The notes under the pieces: generated by a model
Told to the model about the DNA's origin: nothing
The model's database searches: none
What the model saw: only the letters and a program-made list of their open reading frames with translations
Shown here: positions 53,356-62,269 of the stretch, piece after piece
Numbering within the stretch: position 1 is the stretch's first letter
Layout of the letters: each line of letters starts with the position of its first letter
Translations under genes and position numbers: made by a program
DNA from: Paenibacillus ginsengarvi
Lineage (GTDB): Bacteria > Bacillota > Bacilli > Paenibacillales > NBRC-103111
Assembly (NCBI RefSeq): GCF_003626695.1
Contig: NZ_RBAH01000007.1
Location: 186,001-250,000, forward strand
DNA length: 64,000 nucleotides
Direction: 5' to 3'

Positions 53356-54131
53356 ACGTAAACACTCACAGCGGCACCGTCTCGGGCCGCGACGCCTTTA
53401 TCGCCCGCCTCGCGCAGCGGCTTGGGCGATCCTCGCCGCTGGCATCCGCCCCGGCACGCCCCTTCGCGGGCGTACCGGAAGCGTACGCCGCGCGGCGAAC
53501 GACGGTGCAGGAGCGCATCGACCAGTTCGGAGCGAACTGGTCTGCGCTGACCGGCACCGTCTGGACCGCCCGCGCCGCAGACGCCGCGGACGCCGTGCCC
53601 GCGTATGCGCAGCGCATCTGCGCGGAGCGCGGCATCGATCGGGTGTCCCGCTGGGATCACCCCGATCTGGCCGCGCTGCCGCTGGATGCGGCGCTGGCCG
53701 CTGACGGCGTCGCCGTCGTGCCGTGGCGCGCAGACGGCGCAACGGACGAAGACGCGCCCGTTGGCGCTGACGGCAGCGTCTGGAGCGGCCGCAGCCCGCT
53801 GCTGCGGGCGACCGAGCGCAGCAGGCTCGGCATCGTCTGGGCCGACTACGCCATAGCCGGCACGGGGACGCTCGTTCTGCTCGCCCACGGGGGACGCGGA
53901 CGGTCCGTCAGCCTTATGCCGGATACGCTGTTTGCCGTGATTCGCGCCGACCGGCTCGTCACGAGAATGGGCGAAGCGTTCGAGGCCGTGCGCTGCGATT
54001 ATCCCGAAGCGGCCGCCATGCCGTCGTCCATCAATTTAATTACGGGACCGAGCCGCAGCGCCGACATTGAGAACGACCTCACCATCGGTATTCACGGACC
54101 GGGCAAAGTATATGCCCTCATCCTTGAATAA
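53352..54131 (+). CDS. lutC: L-lactate utilisation protein LutC
   Basis: 259-residue LUD-domain protein. Its C-terminus has the family motif GPSRSADIENDLTIGIHGPGKV, and an internal GTGTLVLLAHGGRGRSVSLMPD. The first half is unusually GC-rich and Ala-rich (about residues 25-125), which is uncommon beside its neighbours. Overlaps lutB by four bases. A strong terminator follows. Confidence 0.93.
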   Translation: MNVNTHSGTVSGRDAFIARLAQRLGRSSPLASAPARPFAGVPEAYAARRTTVQERIDQFGANWSALTGTVWTARAADAADAVPAYAQRICAERGIDRVSRWDHPDLAALPLDAALAADGVAVVPWRADGATDEDAPVGADGSVWSGRSPLLRATERSRLGIVWADYAIAGTGTLVLLAHGGRGRSVSLMPDTLFAVIRADRLVTRMGEAFEAVRCDYPEAAAMPSSINLITGPSRSADIENDLTIGIHGPGKVYALILE

Positions 54132-54154
54132 GCGCCGCACTCAAACATGCAGCA

Positions 54155-54216
54155 AAGCCGCAAAGCCCCGCTCCGCTCGACTGAGCAGCGGGCTTTGCGG
54201 CTTATTCACTTTTTTT
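54155..54216. terminator. Strong terminator between convergent lutC and gerB
   Basis: A perfect 14-bp stem AAGCCGCAAAGCCC at 54155-54168 with GGGCTTTGCGGCTT at 54190-54203, then T7. Probably bidirectional. Confidence 0.88.
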
Positions 54217-54230
54217 ACGCCAATCCCGAT

Positions 54231-55349
54231 CTAAGTCGGTTTCGCTCCTGGCCGTTTTCGGCCCCGCGCCGTTTTCCATTTGTACAGCGTCAGAAGCACA
54301 AGAGGAAGAACAAAACCGAACAAGATGTCGACATCGATCCAATATTTCAACAGAACCGTGTTGTAGTACACAATAGTAGGCGAAAAAAGATAAGCCAGCC
54401 CGAACAGGATCATGCCAGCCGGGACGACGATGGACTTATAGTCGCGAAGGCCCAGCCACTGCGCCGTTCCCGACAAAAACACATAAAAGTACAGCACCGT
54501 TTTAATATACGTGGACAAAATCATATTAACGGCCAGCAGCGCCTCTAACCGCTCCAGGAAATGGCCGACGCTAATTTTTTGCGACAAGGCGTATGCCGGG
54601 TACAAGTAAAAAGCGGTCATCTCTCCCCCGAGAACGAGAAGCGAGAACAGGACGACCAGGAAGCTGCCGAGTCCGCCGATCACGACGGCCATGTAATAAT
54701 CCCGCGACATATGCGGCCTTCGCGTGACATGCGGCAAAATCATCATCATGACGACCATTTCGCAAAACGGAAAAACAGCAGCCACGAGGCTCCCATAGGC
54801 AAATTGCGGCAGCGGCGTTCCGAGTAACGGCTTCAGCCGGACCAGATCGATCTCCGGAATTAACAGCAGCACCAGCGCCATATACAAAAAGATGAAGATC
54901 GGGAAAAAAATTTCACCGCTTCTGGCAATGGCTGTAAGGCCGTATTTCGCCCCGATCACAATCGTCATAATCATGATGAAATGGATCGCTCGAAGCGGCG
55001 TTTCCGGAAACAGCTGGGTCGTCAAAAAATCCGACGTCTCCCGGACCATCAGCGTACAGTTGACCATGAAAAAAAGGATAAACAGGAGCGTTACAACTCC
55101 CCCTGCCCATCGGCCCAGCAGCGTCCGGTTCAGGCCGACAAACCCCGACCGCTTCATGGAAATGCCGCAAGAATACTGCACGACCGCCAGAAGCAAGCCT
55201 GCGCCCAGCCCGATCAACGCCGCGATCCATGCATCCTGCCTCGCAGACGAGCTGATGATCGAAGGGAGCACGAGAATCATATCGCCGATAATGACAAAAA
55301 TAAGCAGCACCGCGAGCTGCTTCGTCGTAATCCGTTCCTCGCCGGCCAT
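54231..55349 (-). CDS. gerB: Spore germination receptor subunit B (GerAB/GerKB type)
   Basis: 372-residue integral membrane protein of the amino acid permease-like germination family, about ten helices (ITTKQLAVLLIFVIIGDMILVLPSIISS; FFPIFIFLYMALVLLLIPEIDLVRLKPLL). Part of a germinant receptor in the spore inner membrane. The ATG at 55349 is chosen because AAAGGG lies eight bases before it. Fourth and last gene of the operon (A, C, D-like, B order). Confidence 0.9.
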   Translation of the reverse strand: MAGEERITTKQLAVLLIFVIIGDMILVLPSIISSSARQDAWIAALIGLGAGLLLAVVQYSCGISMKRSGFVGLNRTLLGRWAGGVVTLLFILFFMVNCTLMVRETSDFLTTQLFPETPLRAIHFIMIMTIVIGAKYGLTAIARSGEIFFPIFIFLYMALVLLLIPEIDLVRLKPLLGTPLPQFAYGSLVAAVFPFCEMVVMMMILPHVTRRPHMSRDYYMAVVIGGLGSFLVVLFSLLVLGGEMTAFYLYPAYALSQKISVGHFLERLEALLAVNMILSTYIKTVLYFYVFLSGTAQWLGLRDYKSIVVPAGMILFGLAYLFSPTIVYYNTVLLKYWIDVDILFGFVLPLVLLTLYKWKTARGRKRPGAKPT

Positions 55350-55361
55350 CCGCTTCACCCT

Positions 55362-55592
55362 TTATCCGAATAATGACTCGATCCAAACATGAAGCGGCCG
55401 AAAAATGGGAACGAGCAGCAGAAGCGGGCTCGGCCAATCGACCGTGCGCATCGCCGCGATGCTCAGCACAGTACCAGCCGCAAGCATAACGGCATAAACG
55501 ACCGCCTCTTTGATTGACCGCCTATACGCCCGAGGCAATTCAAGCGTTCCCGCCGCAGCGGCGAACGCGATAACGATTACGGTTTTCCACAC
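55362..55592 (-). CDS. Small two-helix membrane protein, likely germinant receptor D subunit
   Basis: 76 residues with two hydrophobic segments (about 2-16 and 29-63, the latter perhaps two short helices) and a basic loop. It lies between the C and B subunit genes of a germinant receptor, in the same direction and with only 5 and 12 bases to its neighbours. Small two-helix D subunits of this size are known in some Bacillus receptors. The start is GTG with GGAG upstream. Function assigned by context. Confidence 0.6.
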   Translation of the reverse strand: MWKTVIVIAFAAAAGTLELPRAYRRSIKEAVVYAVMLAAGTVLSIAAMRTVDWPSPLLLLVPIFRPLHVWIESLFG

Positions 55593-55597
55593 GAAGA

Positions 55598-56797
55598 TTA
55601 CTCCTTCACTTTGCTGATTAACGCATCGTTTGTTTTGCCTATTTTACGAATGTGAACTTTCACGTCGTACACGATTTTCAAGTTGTCGAAATGCGATTCC
55701 CAATCCGGTTTGAGCCGCTTCCACGCCTTCGGATCGGAGCGGTAAATCGCCTGCCCGAAGCCGAAGATGTCGACATGATACTTTTCCTTCACGACGCGCA
55801 CCGCTGCCTTCATCAACTCCATCTTTTTCAGCCGCTGCTCCTCTTCCAGCCCGCGAATAACCTCCATGTCATTCAGCTGGATATCGCAATTGGCTTCGGC
55901 GATATTGGACTCATCGAGCATCCGGATCTCAATGACGGGCTTTCCTTTTTCCATCCTGGCTTTAAGACTCGTATCCGTGCGGATCGTTTCCAGCGTCAGC
56001 ATTCCACCGCCAGGACAGCTTACATAACCGGCGGTGCTGGTCACCTGATCGGTTATGTAGTTGTACCCTTTGCTCTCCTCCTCATTCAGCCAGCCGACGA
56101 GCTTGTCTTTGCGCATGACCGCAAGGCCGGTCAACCGCGCTTTCGCGCCAGGTTCACTGCGCTCCACGCTTTGTATCTCATCGCCCAGCTTCGGATCGCC
56201 GATCACTTGAACTCCCGTAAGGACCGGGTTGATTCCTTCCGTAATCAGCTTTTCAATAAGCTGGCCCAGCGTAACCCGGGTCGTCGGAGCCCACTCCTTC
56301 GCCGACGTGTCCAAAGCCTGAAACAGCTTGTTGGACGGATTTTTCTCAAGCGTCGTCAAAATGTTCAGGACGTTTTCCGCGGTAGAGCCTTTTGCAATCA
56401 TCACATAAAAATCGGTTCGGACCTCCGAGTCGCGAGTAAGCAGGTCGATGACATCGGCGATGCCTTCCCTGGCGATCGCTTCGCTCAGCACGAGTACCCG
56501 TATGTGCGCCCCGTATATTTTTCTCGGACTCGTTTCCGTTAACTTGCGAAATGCCGTTAACAGCGTAGGAGCAGTCGCCGTGAACATCGTGACCGGAGTC
56601 GTTCTTCCCATTTCGCCGTGCTTCGCAAGCTCGCCCGGTACGACGATCTGCACCGAAAGCTTATATAAATCGCCGACTTTATCGATCGCCGTCCCCGTTA
56701 GAATACCAAGGTCGTTGAGCTCCCGTCTGTTCCAGCAGCCGGACAATACGGCCGTCAGCATGGCAGCCGTAACCAGCAATGTGATAGCCCGTTTCAT
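55598..56797 (-). CDS. gerC: Spore germination receptor subunit C lipoprotein
   Basis: 399 residues. Lipoprotein signal ends at VLSGC (Cys21) followed by WNRRELNDLG, the hallmark of GerAC proteins. The outer domain follows the three-domain GerAC fold. GGGAGG precedes the ATG. It should anchor on the inner-membrane outer face of the spore with the A and B subunits. Confidence 0.93.
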   Translation of the reverse strand: MKRAITLLVTAAMLTAVLSGCWNRRELNDLGILTGTAIDKVGDLYKLSVQIVVPGELAKHGEMGRTTPVTMFTATAPTLLTAFRKLTETSPRKIYGAHIRVLVLSEAIAREGIADVIDLLTRDSEVRTDFYVMIAKGSTAENVLNILTTLEKNPSNKLFQALDTSAKEWAPTTRVTLGQLIEKLITEGINPVLTGVQVIGDPKLGDEIQSVERSEPGAKARLTGLAVMRKDKLVGWLNEEESKGYNYITDQVTSTAGYVSCPGGGMLTLETIRTDTSLKARMEKGKPVIEIRMLDESNIAEANCDIQLNDMEVIRGLEEEQRLKKMELMKAAVRVVKEKYHVDIFGFGQAIYRSDPKAWKRLKPDWESHFDNLKIVYDVKVHIRKIGKTNDALISKVKE

Positions 56798-56822
56798 CTC
56801 GGCTCCCTCCCGTTCCGCACCA

Positions 56823-58343
56823 TTATTGTTTGGATCGCTTCTTTTGCCGGATGACGTCTTTTGTCTCGATCGACTTCGGTCTTCGGATCATGCTCGGCCA
56901 AGGAACCCGGAACAGCGTATCCTTAAGGTCTTCCCGCACATACGGACCAAACGGACTCATATACGGCACTCCGAAGGAGCTGAGGCTCGACAGGTGCAGC
57001 ACCAGAATGATAAGGCCTACCAGAATACCGTAAAAGCCGATCGATGCGGCTAATCCCATCAACACGAAACGAATCATGCGGACGGAGATCGACATGCCGC
57101 TCGACGGAATGACATAGCTCGAAATCGCCGTAATCGAAACGATAATGACCATAACGGCCGAGACGATTCCGGCTTCCACCGCCGCTTGCCCGATAACCAG
57201 CGTCCCCACGATCGAAACAGCCTGTCCTACCGTCCTAGGCATCCTGACACCGGCTTCGCGCAATATTTCGTAAGTAATCTCCATGATAAGCGCTTCGATT
57301 AAAGCCGGGAAAGGTACGCCTTCCCGCTGAGCCGCCAAGCTGATTAGCAGACTGGTCGGAATCATTTCCTGATGATAGGTCGTAACGGCAATGTAAAACG
57401 ACGGAGCCAGCAAGGCGATGAAAAAGGCGAGAAAGCGGATGATCCGCAGCAGTGTGCTAATATCCGCCCGCTGGTAATAATCTTCCGCCGCTTGAAAATA
57501 CTGCACGAACAAGGCTGGAACGAGCAGGACGAACGGAGTGCCGTCGACGAGTATGGCCACCCGGCCCTCCAGCAACCCGGCTGCGATCGTGTCCGGCCTC
57601 TCGCTGTTGTATACGGTCTGAAACGGCGTTAACGTTTTGTCCTGAATGAATTCTTCAATGTACCCGCTCTCCAAAATGCCGTCGATGCAAATCCGATCCA
57701 GCCTGCGGCGAACCTCCTGCACGACATTGTCGTCCGCAAGCTGCTTCATATACATGATCGAAACATCCGTTTTTGTGATCGTTCCGATCTGCCTGGATTC
57801 GAGCCATAAACCCGGATCTTTGATGCGCCGCCGGATCAGGGCGGTGTTCGTACGGATTTGCTCGGTGAACGCATCCATCGGCCCGCGTACGACGGCTTGG
57901 GACGTCGGCTCGCCGACCGCTCTTGCCTTTGACCCGTCCGCTCCCACACGCAGTCCGACGCCGATCCCGTCGAGCAGAAGGATCGCATTGCCCGACAGCA
58001 AATGGAACAAGAGGCTGTGCAGCTCGTCCAATTCCTCCACATCACCTGCCGTAAGCGCGCCGACGAGGTCCCGGAGGTATTCCGGTCCTTCTCTCTCGAG
58101 CGTTTCCCGGCCGCGATCCAGCTTGATAAGCGGTTCCAGTACCGCGTCATGAATGAACTGCTTGTCCGTCAAACCTTCGATATACAGCAGGCACATCCGG
58201 CATCCGCCCGTTGAAGCAAACCGCTTGACGATCAAGTCCTGGCTATGTCCGAGCAGATCCAGAATCATCTGCATATTGGCCGTCAGGCTTCGATCCAGCG
58301 GCTGCGAGGCCGGCCGTGCGTTCGTTTGGGGATCGACTCTCAT
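56823..58343 (-). CDS. gerA: Spore germination receptor subunit A
   Basis: 506-residue GerAA/SpoVAF family protein. The N-terminal soluble half is followed by four or so helices (for example YYQRADISTLLRIIRFLAFFIALLAPSFYIAVTTYHQEMIPTSLL and VGQAVSIVGTLVIGQAAVEAGIVSAVMVIIVSITAISS). It opens the four-gene germination operon. The germinant cannot be predicted. AGGTTTT precedes the ATG weakly. Confidence 0.93.
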   Translation of the reverse strand: MRVDPQTNARPASQPLDRSLTANMQMILDLLGHSQDLIVKRFASTGGCRMCLLYIEGLTDKQFIHDAVLEPLIKLDRGRETLEREGPEYLRDLVGALTAGDVEELDELHSLLFHLLSGNAILLLDGIGVGLRVGADGSKARAVGEPTSQAVVRGPMDAFTEQIRTNTALIRRRIKDPGLWLESRQIGTITKTDVSIMYMKQLADDNVVQEVRRRLDRICIDGILESGYIEEFIQDKTLTPFQTVYNSERPDTIAAGLLEGRVAILVDGTPFVLLVPALFVQYFQAAEDYYQRADISTLLRIIRFLAFFIALLAPSFYIAVTTYHQEMIPTSLLISLAAQREGVPFPALIEALIMEITYEILREAGVRMPRTVGQAVSIVGTLVIGQAAVEAGIVSAVMVIIVSITAISSYVIPSSGMSISVRMIRFVLMGLAASIGFYGILVGLIILVLHLSSLSSFGVPYMSPFGPYVREDLKDTLFRVPWPSMIRRPKSIETKDVIRQKKRSKQ

Positions 58344-58456
58344 ACGTAAAACCTCGGCGTCCGTATTTTTCTTTTCCTATCATATCCAGTCGGAGCCGAT
58401 CTTATGTGGCGGCAGGCCTGACGGCCTTTCCTCTACGTTAACTATGCCCGCAACAC

Positions 58457-58495
58457 AAAAAAAAGCAATCCGCTCGGGCCGTAGCCCATTAAGCG
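58457..58495 (-). terminator. Terminator of the sugar-acid operon
   Basis: On the minus strand CGCT...GGGC pairs with GCCC...AGCG (tetraloop TACG) and ends in T8 (plus-strand A8 at 58457-58464). It follows the SGNH hydrolase gene, which stops at 58529. Confidence 0.8.
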
Positions 58496-58528
58496 AACTG
58501 CTTCTTCTGTATATTCGTATAATTGCTG

Positions 58529-59176
58529 CTACGCTTGCACCGCAGCGGAAGCTCCCATCGCCTTCAGCCATGCTTTGGCGATGAGGGCATGTCCAGCCGG
58601 AGACGGATGTACGCCGTCCGGCGCCCAATAAGCGGAAGGCGCCAGCATGGAAGCTTGGGCGAACAAGCCGTCAAGCGGAACGAGCAGCGCCCCGAACTCT
58701 CTCGCCAGCTCGCGGACAACCGTAATTTTCGGGTCCAGATCCTCGCGCCACTTCTTGCGGTCTTCCGGCACAGGCAGCACGAACGGTTCGATCATGATGA
58801 TGCCCGCACCGAGCGTTTCCTTCGTCCGCACGAGCAGCTCCCGATACTCGCGCTCGTACTGCTCTGCCGAAGTCGGATCGTTCCGGTCGAACTTTCTCCA
58901 GGTATCGTTGATGCCGATATAGATCGAAACCCAGTTCGGCTTCAGTTCCAAACAATCCGCGTCCCAGCGGCCGACCAAATCTTTGGCCCGGTTGCCGCTG
59001 ATGCCTCGGTTCAAAAACTTAACTTGCAGCTCCGGATAGGCGGCCGAGAACAGCGCCGTTGTAAAGAGCGCATACCCTTTGCCCAGATCGTTCGGCTGCT
59101 CCTTATTTCTTCCCGCATCCGTGATGCTGTCGCCCTGAAACAGAACGACATCCCCTTGTTTGATACGCAAATCCAC
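58529..59176 (-). CDS. SGNH/GDSL-type esterase
   Basis: 215 residues. Block I FQGDSITD with the nucleophile Ser (near residue 15), the Gly/Asn block (NRGISGNRAKDLVG; IYIGINDTWR) and the catalytic Asp-His pair in APDGVHPSPAGH. The GTG at 59176 is used because GGAGG lies eight bases before it; the frame extends further without support. Eighth and last gene of the catabolic operon; it could remove acetyl groups from sugars. Substrate inferred. Confidence 0.8.
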   Translation of the reverse strand: MDLRIKQGDVVLFQGDSITDAGRNKEQPNDLGKGYALFTTALFSAAYPELQVKFLNRGISGNRAKDLVGRWDADCLELKPNWVSIYIGINDTWRKFDRNDPTSAEQYEREYRELLVRTKETLGAGIIMIEPFVLPVPEDRKKWREDLDPKITVVRELAREFGALLVPLDGLFAQASMLAPSAYWAPDGVHPSPAGHALIAKAWLKAMGASAAVQA

Positions 59177-59297
59177 TTGCGTCGCCTCCACTCGTCTTGT
59201 ACAGAATCGGGCAGCTTGTGTCGGTTCCTGATGTTTTCCCAAGCCCCATTCTATTCCATACGAAAAACGGTGTAAACCCTATATTTTGCTTCCCGGC

Positions 59298-60071
59298 TTA
59301 CGCGTTTTTGCCGAAGACGACGCCGCCGTCGATGTACAGCGGCGAGCCCATCATAAATTTCGATTCGTCGGAAGCGAGGAACAATGCAGCCTTCGCCACA
59401 TCGTCCGGGCGGCCGAGATCGCCGCTGAGCTGCCGTTTTTTCAGCGACTCGTACGCCTTCTCGGGATCGTCATACGACGTCTTCAAGTAATTCTCCACGA
59501 AAGGGGTCAGAATCGTGCCCGGCAGCAGCGCGTTGACGCGGATATTGTACGGCGCATAGTCGACCTGCATCGACTTTGTCAAGGCGAGCACCGCCCCTTT
59601 CGTAGCCGCGTAGGACGCGCGCAGCGCAAGTCCGATTTCGGCGATGCACGAAGACATGTTGATAATCGAGCCTGCCATGCGCTCCATCATATGCGGAATC
59701 GCATATTTCGACGGGAGATACACACCCTTGATGTTCACATTCATGACCCGGTCCCATACATCCGGCTCGATTTCGTGCAAACGGCCGACACCGCTGATGC
59801 CCGCGTTGTTGAACAGGACGTCGATTCTGCCGTAAAGCCGGATCGTCTCGTCGATAAGCGCCTTGGCCGATTCCGGATTCGTAACGTCGGCGTGGACGTA
59901 CACGGCGCTGCCGCCTTCAGCGGTTATGAGCCGTACCGTCTCCTCCCCTTTCTCGCGGTCGATATCGCCGACGACGACGGTCGCTTTCTCACTCGCGAAC
60001 AACAAGGCCGTGCTCTGTCCGATGCCGGACCCGGCTCCCGTAATGATGCATACTTTATCCAAAAGTCTCAT
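59298..60071 (-). CDS. Short-chain dehydrogenase (SDR), first
   Basis: 257 residues. Cofactor motif TGAGSGIG (11-18), NNAG, and the active-site YAATK. It most likely oxidises or reduces a sugar or sugar-acid intermediate of the operon. AAGGGG precedes the ATG at 60071. It lies 57 bases from RbsD. Confidence 0.88.
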   Translation of the reverse strand: MRLLDKVCIITGAGSGIGQSTALLFASEKATVVVGDIDREKGEETVRLITAEGGSAVYVHADVTNPESAKALIDETIRLYGRIDVLFNNAGISGVGRLHEIEPDVWDRVMNVNIKGVYLPSKYAIPHMMERMAGSIINMSSCIAEIGLALRASYAATKGAVLALTKSMQVDYAPYNIRVNALLPGTILTPFVENYLKTSYDDPEKAYESLKKRQLSGDLGRPDDVAKAALFLASDESKFMMGSPLYIDGGVVFGKNA

Positions 60072-60128
60072 CGTTTTATCCCCTTCCCGTGCTCGAGTCG
60101 CCCCCTGATGCCGAGGAAGCGCCCACAA

Positions 60129-60515
60129 TTATCCAGACACTATAATGATATTCGCGTAAGGCGCGCAATCTCCTGTTCGGATCACGGCGCGGGATTCCGG
60201 ACAAATGTGCTTAAACCGCACATGCGGCACCGCCATAAACGCAATATGCGGGTACGCCGCCTGCATGGATGCGAATCTTTCGGGACTCGCTTCCTTCATC
60301 TCCTCGGCCACGATGATCCGGTCGATGACAAATTCCTTATCGATCGCCGCCAGCACGTCGAGTACGGTCGGCACATTGTCGACCAGCGCCAGATCCAGCC
60401 GTTCCGGCCCGGACGGTACGGGGAACCCGCGATCGCATATCGTCAGCATGTCGGTATGGCCCGTTTCCGCCAAAATCCGGTTCAGCGACGGATTCAAAAT
60501 GCCGCCTTTCTTCAT
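60129..60515 (-). CDS. RbsD-family D-ribose pyranase / mutarotase
   Basis: 128 residues. Starts MKKGGILNPSLNRILAETGHTD (His20-Asp22 style), and ends with the family motif AVIRTGDCAPYANIII. These enzymes catalyse anomeric conversion of sugars. Here it belongs to a sugar-acid operon without ribose genes, so a different pyranose is likely. Overlaps the upstream gene by four bases. Confidence 0.85.
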   Translation of the reverse strand: MKKGGILNPSLNRILAETGHTDMLTICDRGFPVPSGPERLDLALVDNVPTVLDVLAAIDKEFVIDRIIVAEEMKEASPERFASMQAAYPHIAFMAVPHVRFKHICPESRAVIRTGDCAPYANIIIVSG

Positions 60516-60718
60516 TCGCCGCCTCCTCCTTCCGCCGCGTCCAGCACCATCTTGCGCTGATCCAGCGTAATCTGCTCGCGCAGCGAGGGCAGCGGACGTT
60601 TCAGATAGAAGCGCTCGCCGCCTTCCGCTGACGTGACCCCGACCAGCTCCCAGCCTTCCTCGCCCAGCTCGTTCAGCCTGCCCGGGTTATCCAGGATCGT
60701 ATATTCCCACCGCGTCAA
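60512..60718 (-). CDS. Small unknown protein of 68 residues in the sugar operon
   Basis: Starts with TTG at 60718, preceded by GGAGGG seven bases earlier, and overlaps rbsD by four bases, so it is translated as part of the operon. Residues MTRWEYTILDNPGRLNELGEEGWELVGVTS suggest the DUF4177-type fold (a small beta-alpha protein) but this is weak. It ends in Gly/Glu. Function unknown. Confidence 0.55.
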   Translation of the reverse strand: MTRWEYTILDNPGRLNELGEEGWELVGVTSAEGGERFYLKRPLPSLREQITLDQRKMVLDAAEGGGGE

Positions 60719-60721
60719 CGC

Positions 60722-61384
60722 TCATCCCTCCGTACGGAATGCGACGACACGCGCCGGCGCGCCGCTCGAATCCCTGATTTTGATCGGCATCGCCATCACA
60801 TGCCAGCTTCCTTCCAGAAGCGCAGGCTCGTTCAGTTGCAATCCTTCCGCAACCCAGACCGGGGCTCCGAGCAAAATGCGGTGCGTCTCCTCATTCTCGT
60901 CGCCGGTGCCGCCGATGCTGAAATGATCGATGCCTACGCCGCGAATGCCGCGCTGCACAAGCAGCCGCGCCGCCTCGTTCGATACGTACGGCGAGCCGTA
61001 CACCCATTCCTTCGACCAGCCGCGTTTCTCGCCCCAGCCGGTGTACAGCAGCACGACCGTTTCGTCGTCCATCCGGTCTTCGTAAGGCCGCAGATCATCT
61101 GCCGTAATAGGCTCCCCGGCCTTTTTGTGCGAAAGGGGGATGTACAGCGCTTTGCCTTGAAACCGTTCAACCGGAATCCGGTCCAGCGTCAAGGCGTAGT
61201 CGCCCAGATGAGCGGGGGCATCCATGTGCGTTGCCGTATGCAGGTTCATCGTAATCCGCTCGAGCGTCCAGCCATCGCGCGCCCCTACGAGCACATACTC
61301 CATCTTCGGCGGCTCGAACTCCGGCAGGACCGGACAGTTATGATACAGCTCCTGGGACAAGTCGATCATGCTCACAATACGCAT
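60722..61384 (-). CDS. Cyclase-family metal-dependent hydrolase (kynurenine formamidase-like)
   Basis: 220 residues. The signature HxTHxDxPxH is present as HTATHMDAPAH (49-59), with a late GIDHFSIGG metal-proximal region. The family opens amide and ester bonds; in a sugar operon a lactone-opening role is attractive. AGAGGAGG precedes the ATG. It is followed by the 68-residue gene three bases later. Confidence 0.82.
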   Translation of the reverse strand: MRIVSMIDLSQELYHNCPVLPEFEPPKMEYVLVGARDGWTLERITMNLHTATHMDAPAHLGDYALTLDRIPVERFQGKALYIPLSHKKAGEPITADDLRPYEDRMDDETVVLLYTGWGEKRGWSKEWVYGSPYVSNEAARLLVQRGIRGVGIDHFSIGGTGDENEETHRILLGAPVWVAEGLQLNEPALLEGSWHVMAMPIKIRDSSGAPARVVAFRTEG

Positions 61385-61399
61385 CCGCTTAGCCTCCTC

Positions 61400-62194
61400 T
61401 TATCGTTCCATATGATCGTCCGGCTGCGCCGCCTTCACGGTTAAGCCGCCGTCCACCATGAGCAGATGGCCGTTAACCTGCATCGCTTCATCGGAAGCGA
61501 GGAATACGACGGCGTCGCCGATTTGCCGGGCCGTGCCGAGACGTTTCATCGGATTCGCCTCGACTTCCTTGCGGCGAATGTCCGGGTCGGCCAAAAAGTC
61601 GGTGCACATATCGGTGTCGACGGTGCTCGGGCCGACCGCGTTGACGTTGATGTTATACTTCCCTAGCTCGATCGCCATCCCTTTCGTCAGCATATGCGCC
61701 GCCGCCTTGGACGACTGGTAATGCGGGATCACCGGGCTCGTTACCATCAGACTGGCGGTGGAGAGCACATTGACGATTTTGCCGTAACGTCTCTCCGTCA
61801 TGCCTGCCGCCGCCCGCTGCGAGCACAAGAAGATCGATTTCACATTCGTATTGTAAGTGCGGTCCCAAGTTTCTTCCTTGATTTTGAGAAACGGCTCAAA
61901 CGGAGCGATACCGGCGTTATTGACCAGGATGTCGACCGGACCCAGCTCCCGCTCCACCTGCTCGAACATCGCCTCGACCTGCGCCTTGCTGCCGACGTCG
62001 GCACGGACGACAATCGCCTTGACGCCGAGCTCCTCCGCCTGCCGCTTCACGTTCTCGGCCAGTTCCTTCGATTTCTCCGACGTATAGTTGACTGCAACAT
62101 GCGCCCCTTCCTCCGCCAGCCTGACGACGATTGCTTCTCCGATCCCGCGGCTGCCTCCAGTCACAAGCGCTACCCGGTTTGCCAAACGTTTCAT
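61400..62194 (-). CDS. Short-chain dehydrogenase (SDR), second
   Basis: 264 residues. Cofactor motif TGGSRGIG (12-19), NNAG, and YQSSK for catalysis. It resembles 3-oxoacyl-ACP reductases but the operon context suggests a sugar or sugar-acid substrate. AAAGGAG lies before the ATG. Confidence 0.87.
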   Translation of the reverse strand: MKRLANRVALVTGGSRGIGEAIVVRLAEEGAHVAVNYTSEKSKELAENVKRQAEELGVKAIVVRADVGSKAQVEAMFEQVERELGPVDILVNNAGIAPFEPFLKIKEETWDRTYNTNVKSIFLCSQRAAAGMTERRYGKIVNVLSTASLMVTSPVIPHYQSSKAAAHMLTKGMAIELGKYNINVNAVGPSTVDTDMCTDFLADPDIRRKEVEANPMKRLGTARQIGDAVVFLASDEAMQVNGHLLMVDGGLTVKAAQPDDHMER

Positions 62195-62269
62195 TGCTCT
62201 TCTCTCCTTTTAGGTTCGTATTAGTTTAATGTTACGCCCATCCTTGAATTACGTCGATAGACATTCTTC

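Noticed and set aside
53424..53780. Transferred DNA in lutC, because of very high GC
   Set aside because: The stretch stays in frame with LUD-domain sequence and is Ala/Arg-rich codons in a GC-rich genome; it is not clear evidence of transfer.
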